From contig JAQXKS010000067.1 of NCBI GenBank assembly GCA_029010575.1, positions 1 through 49,418 on the forward strand: a DNA stretch of 49,418 nucleotides. The letters run 5' to 3'. A program made the translations under genes and the position numbers. Positions 43,589 through 49,418 of this stretch are shown one piece after another (positions within the stretch are counted from its first letter, which is position 1; each line of letters starts with the position of its first letter). The notes beneath the pieces were generated by a model. That model worked only from the letters and a program-made list of their open reading frames with translations. It was not told where the DNA came from and ran no database searches. This DNA comes from Bacteroidales bacterium (GTDB lineage Bacteria > Bacteroidota > Bacteroidia > Bacteroidales > UBA932).

Positions 43589-44731
43589 ATGAATTTCAAA
43601 TTGACTCCTACTCAGTCTCTTTTCAAACAGATGATAAGAGAATTTGCTGAAAAAGAGGTTAAACCGCTTGCAGCAACTATTGATGAAGAGGAAAGATTTC
43701 CTCAAGAGAGTGTTGACAAGATGGCAGCACTCGGGCTCTTCGGAATACCCCTTCCTGTAGAATATGGCGGGGCAGGCGGAGATAATATCATGTACTCCAT
43801 TGCAGTTGAAGAACTCTCAAGAGTCTGCGCTACTACAGGCGTAGTGCTTTCTGCCCATACATCCCTCTGTCTTGCACCTATTTACGAAAACGGTACAGAA
43901 GAACAGAAGAAAAAATACCTTCCCAAGCTCGCTTCAGGTGAATGGATTGGTGCATTCGGTCTGACAGAACCCAATGCAGGTACAGATGCTTCCGCACAGC
44001 AGACCACAGCTGTCCTTGATGGAGATGAATGGGTACTCAACGGAAATAAGATATTCATCACAAATGCAGGTCATGCCCACGTTTATGTCATCTTTGCAAT
44101 GACTGACAAATCTCTGAAAAATAAAGGAATCTCTGCATTTATCGTAGAAGCCGGAACACCTGGTTTCGAAATTGGAAAGAAAGAGCTCAAACTTGGTATC
44201 AGAGGATCTGCTACAGCAGAACTCATCTTCACCAATTGCAGAATTCCTAAGGCCAACCTTCTTGGCAAGGTAGGTGGAGGTTTCGCAATTGCCATGAAGA
44301 CTCTTGACGGAGGTCGTATCGGTATTGCATCACAGGCGCTCGGAATTGCACAGGGTGCTCTCGATGAGACTGTTAAATATACCATGGAAAGAAAACAGTT
44401 CGGAAAATCACTTTCACAGTTCCAGAATACTCAGTTCCAGATGGCAGACCTCAAGACAAAAGTCGAAGCATCACGCCTATTGGTACGCTCTGCAGCATTC
44501 AAGAAAGACTGCAAGGAAAACTATTCAGCTGACGCTGCAATGGCAAAACTCTTTGCCGCTGAAACTGCAATGGAAGTGACCACCAAGGCCGTACAGTTCC
44601 ATGGAGGATACGGTTACACCCGTGAATATCCCGTAGAGAGAATGATGAGAGATGCCAAGATTACCGAAATCTATGAAGGTACTTCTGAAGTACAAAGAAT
44701 GGTGATTGCAGCAGCAATGTTTAAAAAGTAA
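43589..44731 (+). CDS. bcd: Butyryl-CoA dehydrogenase (acyl-CoA dehydrogenase family)
   Basis: The FAD enzyme of 380 residues converts crotonyl-CoA to butyryl-CoA with electrons from EtfAB. Family motifs are AFGLTEPNAGTDASAQQTTA (about residues 129-148), ELKLGIRGSATAELIF, KQFGKSLSQFQNTQFQMADL, QFHGGYGYTREYPVERMMRDAKI, and EIYEGTSEVQRMVIA, which carries the catalytic Glu. It lies directly before etfB and etfA, the usual arrangement of the electron-bifurcating Bcd-Etf complex. Confidence 0.95.
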   Translation: MNFKLTPTQSLFKQMIREFAEKEVKPLAATIDEEERFPQESVDKMAALGLFGIPLPVEYGGAGGDNIMYSIAVEELSRVCATTGVVLSAHTSLCLAPIYENGTEEQKKKYLPKLASGEWIGAFGLTEPNAGTDASAQQTTAVLDGDEWVLNGNKIFITNAGHAHVYVIFAMTDKSLKNKGISAFIVEAGTPGFEIGKKELKLGIRGSATAELIFTNCRIPKANLLGKVGGGFAIAMKTLDGGRIGIASQALGIAQGALDETVKYTMERKQFGKSLSQFQNTQFQMADLKTKVEASRLLVRSAAFKKDCKENYSADAAMAKLFAAETAMEVTTKAVQFHGGYGYTREYPVERMMRDAKITEIYEGTSEVQRMVIAAAMFKK

Positions 44732-44753
44732 TTAATATCGAGAATACAATAAT

Positions 44754-45536
44754 ATGAATATAGTAGTTTGTATCAAACAGGTACCTGATACCAACGAGAT
44801 CAAGATCAATCCCGTTACCGGTACTCTTATCAGAGACGGCGTTCCCAGCATTATGAACCCTGACGACAAGGGCGGTCTGGAGATGGCTTTGCGCCTCAAG
44901 GATGAACTCGGTGCACATGTAACAGTTATCACTATGGGACCCCCTCAGGCAGACCTTGTACTCAGAGAAGCATTCGCAATGGGTGCAGACAGAGCAATAC
45001 TTCTTTCCGGAAGAGAATTTGCGGGCGCAGATACCCTTGCTACATCAAACGCCCTTGCAGGTGCACTCAGAACCCTTCAGTTTGACCTGCTTATCTGTGG
45101 AAGACAGGCGATAGACGGTGATACTGCACAGGTGGGTCCACAGATGGCGGAACATCTTGATCTTCCCCAGATCAGCTATGTATGTGACATCAAGGTTAAA
45201 GACGAAAAGACCGTAAGGGTAGTAAAGGAAAACGAAGACGGTCATCAGATCCTCGAAGCTCAGATGCCTTGTCTTCTCACATGTCTTGCTTCTGCAGTAC
45301 ATCCACGTTATATGAATGTTGCCGGCATTGTTCAGGCTTACAACAAGGAGGTGGAAGTATGGGGAGTTGACAGAATCGATGTGGATCTTGCCAAACTCGG
45401 TCTTAAGGGCTCTCCTACCAAGGTGCTCAAGGCATTCGCCAAGGGTCTCAAGGCTCCGGGAGAGGTCTTCGAAACAGACCCTGAAGAAGCAGTAGGTATC
45501 ATTATCTCAAGACTCAAGGAAAAGTTCATTATCTAA
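44754..45536 (+). CDS. etfB: Electron transfer flavoprotein, beta subunit
   Basis: The 260-residue chain starts IVVCIKQVPDTNEIKINPVTG, then NPDDKGGLEMALRLKDELG, ITMGPPQADLVLREAFAMGA, and GREFAGADTLATSNALAGAL. These match the beta chains of Bcd-linked Etf of anaerobes. DLLICGRQAIDGDTAQVG and QMPCLLTCLASAVHPRYMN follow. In bifurcating Etf the beta chain binds the FAD that takes electrons from NADH; bifurcation with ferredoxin is likely by context but not proven by sequence. Sixteen bases separate it from etfA. Confidence 0.94.
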   Translation: MNIVVCIKQVPDTNEIKINPVTGTLIRDGVPSIMNPDDKGGLEMALRLKDELGAHVTVITMGPPQADLVLREAFAMGADRAILLSGREFAGADTLATSNALAGALRTLQFDLLICGRQAIDGDTAQVGPQMAEHLDLPQISYVCDIKVKDEKTVRVVKENEDGHQILEAQMPCLLTCLASAVHPRYMNVAGIVQAYNKEVEVWGVDRIDVDLAKLGLKGSPTKVLKAFAKGLKAPGEVFETDPEEAVGIIISRLKEKFII

Positions 45537-45552
45537 CCACTTAATTCTGAAA

Positions 45553-46563
45553 ATGATGAATAAGAACGATTATAAAAACATATTTGTATTTGCAGAGCAG
45601 AGAGGTGGTAAGATTCAGCCTGTGGCTCTCGAACTTATAGGAAAGGCATCAGACCTTGCAGCGGAACTTGGCGAAAAGGTAGTGGCTATGCTTCTTGGCT
45701 ACAATGTTTCTTCCCTTGCTCAGGAACTTATTGAATACGGTGCAGATGAGGTGATTGTAGCAGACGCTCCAGAACTCGAACACTACATCACCGAAGAGTA
45801 TGCTCAGGTGGTATCACAGATTGCTGACAAATATCTTCCCAGCATCATTCTTTTCGGTGCTACTACAATAGGACGAGACCTTGCGCCCAGACTCTCCGCA
45901 CGTCTTACAACAGGTCTTACAGCAGACTGTACAAAACTCGAAATCTCCGAAGGCAAAGAGCTCATGATGACACGTCCTGCATTCGGTGGTAACCTTATGG
46001 CAACCATCATGTGTACAGAACACCGTCCTCAGATGTCTACAGTACGTCCCGGTGTGATGCAGAAGAAGGATCGTCAGCCCTCACGAGAAGGTGTAATCAC
46101 CAATTTCGAAGTAAAGATAGACATGTCACGCGTGAAGGTAAAACTCATCGAAGAGGTAAAGGCAGAAAAGGACAATAGAATAGACATCTCTGAAGCCAAC
46201 ATTCTCGTATCAGGAGGCCGCGGAGTAGGAACAAAAGAAAACTTTGCGAAACTTACAGAACTTGCCGATGTTCTCAATGCTCAGGTATCTGCTTCACGTG
46301 CAGTTGTCGACGCAGGCGTTATCCCTCACGACCGTCAGGTAGGACAGACAGGTAAAACTGTGCGTCCCAACCTCTACTTCGCACTCGGTATCTCTGGCGC
46401 AATCCAGCACCTGGCAGGTATGGAAGAATCAGACTACATCATTGCTATCAACAAAGATAAGTTTGCTCCTATCTACTCAGTGAGTGACCTTGGTATTGTC
46501 GGTGATGTTAACAAGATCATTCCTCTGCTGACTGAACGTCTGAAGAAAGAATTTTCGAAATAG
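45553..46563 (+). CDS. etfA: Electron transfer flavoprotein, alpha subunit
   Basis: The 336-residue chain has an N-terminal half with VVAMLLGYNVSSLAQELIEYG and ILFGATTIGRDLAPRLSARL. The C-terminal FAD domain has ILVSGGRGVGTKENFAKL, VDAGVIPHDRQVGQTGKTV, ALGISGAIQHLAGMEESDYI and INKDKFAPIYSVSDLGIVGD. It is the last gene of the lysine operon, and a 14-bp hairpin follows directly. An ATG at 45556 is an alternative start. Confident assignment. Confidence 0.94.
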   Translation: MMNKNDYKNIFVFAEQRGGKIQPVALELIGKASDLAAELGEKVVAMLLGYNVSSLAQELIEYGADEVIVADAPELEHYITEEYAQVVSQIADKYLPSIILFGATTIGRDLAPRLSARLTTGLTADCTKLEISEGKELMMTRPAFGGNLMATIMCTEHRPQMSTVRPGVMQKKDRQPSREGVITNFEVKIDMSRVKVKLIEEVKAEKDNRIDISEANILVSGGRGVGTKENFAKLTELADVLNAQVSASRAVVDAGVIPHDRQVGQTGKTVRPNLYFALGISGAIQHLAGMEESDYIIAINKDKFAPIYSVSDLGIVGDVNKIIPLLTERLKKEFSK

Positions 46564-46573
46564 TTTATATACT

Positions 46574-46608
46574 CAATTGGTCAGGCAGGATTCTTGCTTG
46601 GCCAATTG
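46574..46608 (+). terminator. Hairpin at the end of the lysine operon, possible terminator
   Basis: Bases 46574-46587 pair with 46595-46608 in a 14-bp stem with two G-U pairs and a 7-nt loop, starting 10 bases after the etfA stop. The tail TATTATGTTT is only partly T-rich, so it may terminate weakly, process the mRNA, or protect its 3' end. It also rules out the TTG at 46577 as a start for the next gene. Confidence 0.65.
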
Positions 46609-46612
46609 TATT

Positions 46613-47791
46613 ATGTTTGGTATGCAAAGGAATATTGGGCTATTTAATGACAGTTTTCCTCCTGTAATGGATGGTGTCGGAATATGCGTAAGGAACTATG
46701 CATATTGGATGCAGAAGAGAGTAGGAGGGGTATCTGTAATTACCCCTGCAAATCAGGGTGCAGATTACAGTGATACCGAGTATGAGGTTCTTACCTATGC
46801 TTCTATCCCTGTCCCAATGAGTTCTCCTTATGTTACGGGTGTTGCTGAAATTGACCCTTTCTATCTTACCAAAATACTCAAACGATCTTTCAAGATAGTG
46901 CATGCGCACTGTCCGTTCACTTCAGGACTTGCTGCCTCAAGAGTGGCAAAACTGCAGAGAATACCTTTTGTCGCCACCTTTCACACCAAGTATAGGGACA
47001 ACTTCGAAAGGGTCCTCAAGAACAAGTTCATCGTTGATAAGGCGGTGGACTATGTCGTCAATTTTTATCAAGGAGCAGATCAGGTATGGGTACCTCAGGA
47101 ATCTGTAAAGGAGGTCTTGTACTCATACGGATTCAAAGGTAATATCGAGGTTGTACAGAATGGTTGCGATCTGGGATCTGATTATCCTGAAATCTTTTTT
47201 GAAGAGTCAAGAAAGGCTTTGGGAATCTCTCAAGATGAGTTTGTACTGCTTTATGTGGGACAGCATATATGGGAGAAGAATCTACGATTTACCATTGAGG
47301 CACTCAGTAGAATTCAGGATCTTCCATATAGAATGTTCTTTGTCGGAAGAGGATATGCCCAGGAACAGATGAAGGAACTGGTATCCGAACTTGGAATTGA
47401 AAACAAGGTCACATTCACAGGACCTGTTATGGACAGAGAACAGCTCAAACGCTACTATGCAGCGGCAGACCTGTTCCTCTTTCCTTCGCTTTATGATACG
47501 GACGGAATCGTGGTCAGAGAGGCAGCAGCCTTCAATACACCCTCTGTTATGCTCTCCGATGCCACCGCATCATCTATGCTGGTGAACGGTCAGACGGGAT
47601 ATCTCATCGACAATAACCTTGATTCTTTTGAGAGGCTGCTCCGAAAGCTGTTTAAATCACCACAGGAGCTGGAAATCGTGGGCAAAAGAGCTTCCAAGAC
47701 AATAGTCAGATCTTGGGAAGATATTGCCGCAGAGGTGATTGACCGCTATAATTCCCTCATTGCTAAGAAGGCACTCATAACGAAGATCTGA
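46613..47791 (+). CDS. GT4-family glycosyltransferase (GT-B fold)
   Basis: About 392 residues. The N-terminal domain starts NIGLFNDSFPPVMDGVGICV, with HAHCPFTSGLAA and PFVATFHTKYRDNF as in GT4 lipid/glycan glycosyltransferases. The linker VVQNGCDLG leads into the nucleotide-sugar domain: VLLYVGQHIWEKNLRFTIEAL, ADLFLFPSLYDTDGIVVREA with the Glu pair of the EX7E-type motif. It probably adds a sugar to a diacylglycerol-type lipid or surface glycan; acceptor and donor are unknown. Start: ATG at 46613 or 46622, since the TTG at 46577 sits in the operon hairpin. It ends one base before the convergent phosphoesterase gene. Confidence 0.9.
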   Translation: MFGMQRNIGLFNDSFPPVMDGVGICVRNYAYWMQKRVGGVSVITPANQGADYSDTEYEVLTYASIPVPMSSPYVTGVAEIDPFYLTKILKRSFKIVHAHCPFTSGLAASRVAKLQRIPFVATFHTKYRDNFERVLKNKFIVDKAVDYVVNFYQGADQVWVPQESVKEVLYSYGFKGNIEVVQNGCDLGSDYPEIFFEESRKALGISQDEFVLLYVGQHIWEKNLRFTIEALSRIQDLPYRMFFVGRGYAQEQMKELVSELGIENKVTFTGPVMDREQLKRYYAAADLFLFPSLYDTDGIVVREAAAFNTPSVMLSDATASSMLVNGQTGYLIDNNLDSFERLLRKLFKSPQELEIVGKRASKTIVRSWEDIAAEVIDRYNSLIAKKALITKI

Positions 47792-47792
47792 G

Positions 47793-48770
47793 TTACAACA
47801 GTTTAAGAGCCTCTTCCACATCCTCATCAGTGAGGATTCCTTTTACCCTCTTGAACCTGAAGTCACTGTAGCTTTCAGGACCGATGTATATATACCTGCA
47901 TGAAATGCCGGTAGTTCCAATCCAATAGCTGATTCTCTCTTCGATATCGCCCCACTGCTGTGTAACGCCGCATAAAGTCCCGGGCAGTGCCTCCTTCTCC
48001 CATTTTCTCAGCAGAGCTCCAAGCCCGAATCTACTCCATTTGCCTGTAACAACTATAGGAGCATTTGACCTCTTACAGAGGCTCTCAAGAGCATCATATC
48101 CGCTTCCATCTTCACCAATGAGTTCACTGACATCGGCAAAAATCACCTTATCAGGCAATATCAGCCCGTTATTTATGAAAAGACCGTTCCTCGCATCAGA
48201 GATCTGCTTTTCGATATTCGCTTTGACACAGGCAAAAGAGACCGGTCTGAAGTCATTATTGTCGACACCGACATCATACTGAAGAGGAAAAAGCGAAGAG
48301 AGCCTCACCATGTCAAGCCCTGAATTATTGTACGGACCCGAGTGGACGTGACCGAACAGCTGCCAGGTATTGCGGTACGAGCCGCCGTAACAGAGCATTG
48401 GATTGTGGTTCAAGATAATTTCCTGACCATCAACAACTATTGTCATCTGCTCCGCCATTGCTTCGAATCTGCCGGCAAAACCTTCTTTTATTCTTTCTAT
48501 ATCATGATTCCCGATGATAAAATAAATTTTCCCGTTTAATCTGTCAAGAATACTCTTCCAGAAGGTACTCCCTTTCATACAAAAGTCCCCCAGAAAGAAT
48601 ACGGTTCCCTCTTTGGGAACAGTCTCATTCCAATTCTTGATAAGAGTCTCGTTCATCTGCTCTATAGAGCTGAAAGGTCTTGAACAGAAAGAGATGATAT
48701 TATTATGGCAGAAATGGGTATCAGATGTAAAATATAGATTTTCAGAGGAAAAATGGCGTATTAAGTTCAT
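47793..48770 (-). CDS. Metallophosphoesterase fused to a degenerate HAD-like domain
   Basis: About 325 residues counted from the ATG at 48770. Residues 1-190 form a calcineurin-like phosphoesterase: YFTSDTHFCH (Asp 17, His 19), FFLGDF (Asp 62), IIGNHD (Asn 88, His 89), LNHNPM (His 122) and FGHVHSG (His 141, His 143). Residues 205-325 resemble the HAD domain found in RNA-repair 'Swiss army knife' proteins: VIFADVSELIG, IVVTGKWSRFG, and a GILTDEDVEEALKLL tail. Here the second Asp of motif I is Ser 215 and the motif IV acidic loop is IYIGPES. A nucleic-acid or nucleotide role is possible but unproven. It follows the LysO-like gene by 10 bases on the same strand. Confidence 0.82.
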   Translation of the reverse strand: MNLIRHFSSENLYFTSDTHFCHNNIISFCSRPFSSIEQMNETLIKNWNETVPKEGTVFFLGDFCMKGSTFWKSILDRLNGKIYFIIGNHDIERIKEGFAGRFEAMAEQMTIVVDGQEIILNHNPMLCYGGSYRNTWQLFGHVHSGPYNNSGLDMVRLSSLFPLQYDVGVDNNDFRPVSFACVKANIEKQISDARNGLFINNGLILPDKVIFADVSELIGEDGSGYDALESLCKRSNAPIVVTGKWSRFGLGALLRKWEKEALPGTLCGVTQQWGDIEERISYWIGTTGISCRYIYIGPESYSDFRFKRVKGILTDEDVEEALKLL

Positions 48771-48780
48771 GACGGAGTGT

Positions 48781-49418
48781 TTAAAGAGAACAAAAAAAAG
48801 AGACCAAGAAAGGTACACTGAAATCTGTAAGAAAACCGCATATTATACAGGCTGGTACTATACTCTCTCCTACACACCTTACAGTCAACGGCATGCAGAC
48901 ATCCATTGCTGTAGCCCCTGCTGCGGCAACCGGAGCATACGGTGAAAAATACCGAGCCATGAAAGGTATGCCGATAAGTGTAATGCTTTCTCGTATAATA
49001 TTGGCCAACAGAGCAGTGGTACCAAGTTCCGCAGCTATGGCCGTACCTGCCAACGGCTCTTTGAGAGCAGTAATCAGAACAGAGGAGAGTGAGTAGTAGC
49101 CCATACCGCTTCCCATTGCCAAAACATCATATAGAGATGCTCCTGTGACAAGAGGAGAGACCAGAGCCGACATGGCCAGAGATGCAGCAATAGAAGCGAC
49201 AGGAAGCACCAAAAGTGCAGGGGAGATACCTTTAATAATATTCTTTGTCTGTTCACCTGAACCAAGGGAGGCTCCGACACAAAAGAGCAGAAAATAGAGT
49301 GCAATCATCGGAAGGTCAAACGGCACAGCCTCCAGCAGCCTGTTGCAGCCCGCCATTCCCGCGACTATGCCTGCAACAAGAAAGAGGATAATCTTCAAAC
49401 TTCCTTTCAGCTGGGAAA
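48781..49418 (-). CDS. lysO: LysO-family lysine exporter (DUF340), N terminus outside window
   Basis: The frame is open to the window edge; the TTG at 49398 is probably internal. About 212 residues are visible, with roughly six hydrophobic segments: IILFLVAGIVAGMAG, LPMIALYFLLFCVGASLG, ALLVLPVASIAASLAMSAL, VLAMGSGMGYYSLSSVLITAL, TALLANIIRESITLIGIPF and SIVPACIICGFLTDFSVPF. The family motifs GMGYYSLSSVL and NIIRES match LysO/YbjE, which exports lysine and the toxic analogue thialysine in E. coli. It lies 2.2 kb beyond the lysine operon on the other strand. Whether it adjusts internal lysine for fermentation, or imports it, cannot be told from sequence. Confidence 0.82.
   Translation of the reverse strand, partial: SQLKGSLKIILFLVAGIVAGMAGCNRLLEAVPFDLPMIALYFLLFCVGASLGSGEQTKNIIKGISPALLVLPVASIAASLAMSALVSPLVTGASLYDVLAMGSGMGYYSLSSVLITALKEPLAGTAIAAELGTTALLANIIRESITLIGIPFMARYFSPYAPVAAAGATAMDVCMPLTVRCVGESIVPACIICGFLTDFSVPFLVSFFCSL

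Noticed and set aside
49396-49398. TTG as the true start of the LysO-family gene
   Set aside because: The frame stays open to the window edge and the family is longer at the N terminus, so the gene is more likely cut by the window.
1-49418. CRISPR arrays, prophage genes, toxin-antitoxin pairs or known phage-defence systems
   Set aside because: No direct-repeat array with regular spacers and no phage or defence-specific proteins are seen; the PIN domain at 3.5-4.8 kb is part of a PhoH fusion with no antitoxin gene beside it.

Overview
The window is chromosomal DNA from a member of the Bacteroidota, most likely an anaerobic, amino-acid-fermenting Bacteroidales. The signs are promoters of the TTTG / TAnnTTTG type with almost no Shine-Dalgarno sequences, a DUF3575 / DUF3868-OmpA / FimB-Mfa2 lipoprotein cluster, a DUF4954 protein, a golvesin-domain 'xanthan lyase'-type protein, and a Porphyromonas/Fusobacterium-type lysine fermentation operon. 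I cannot name genus or species from the sequence alone.

Layout. Bases 1-413 hold the 3' part of an insertion-sequence transposase. Bases 729-8587 are on the minus strand: pyruvate phosphate dikinase, a PIN-PhoH ATPase and PurL. FolC (+) is followed by a class II aldolase-like protein (-), with a shared terminator between them. A tRNA-Val(TAC) with its own promoter and terminator lies at 10.8 kb. Bases 10969-14250 (-) are a three-gene surface/fimbria-type operon with a promoter and a foldable leader. HtpG (+), a 1073-aa secreted amidase/golvesin protein coupled to a VanZ-like protein (-), DUF4954 (+), a HAD phosphatase (-), an M19 dipeptidase (+), and an HTH regulator with PyrD and CinA (-) follow. 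After an AT-rich gap come QueA, a membrane M28 peptidase, an acyltransferase (+) and an MscS channel (-).

The main system is at 32315-46563: fifteen same-strand genes with gaps of -1 to 29 bases, behind a perfect TATATTTG -7 element. In order they are atoD, kal, kce, kdd, kamA, kamB-like ATPase, kamC-like MutS-family ATPase, kamD, kamE, atoA, crt, hbd, bcd, etfB, etfA. Together they encode L-lysine -> beta-lysine -> 3,5-diaminohexanoate -> 5-amino-3-oxohexanoate -> acetoacetate + 3-aminobutyryl-CoA -> crotonyl-CoA -> butyryl-CoA -> butyrate. They also carry the acetoacetyl-CoA -> crotonyl-CoA branch (hbd, crt). Thiolase, phosphotransacetylase, acetate kinase and a lysine uptake system are not in the window. 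The least understood part is the KamB/KamC ATPase pair set between the two aminomutases, a plausible maintenance or reactivation system for the B12 enzyme.

The end of the window holds a GT4 glycosyltransferase (+), a metallophosphoesterase fused to a degenerate HAD-like domain (-), and a LysO-family (lysine exporter) membrane protein cut by the window edge (-). Several computed TTG starts fall inside promoter or hairpin elements, so I moved those starts to internal ATG codons. Part of the lysine pathway is well known; the more open observations are KamB/KamC, the predicted NADPH-type Hbd, the MPE-HAD fusion, the amidase with an inserted golvesin domain, and the fimbria-type operon leader.
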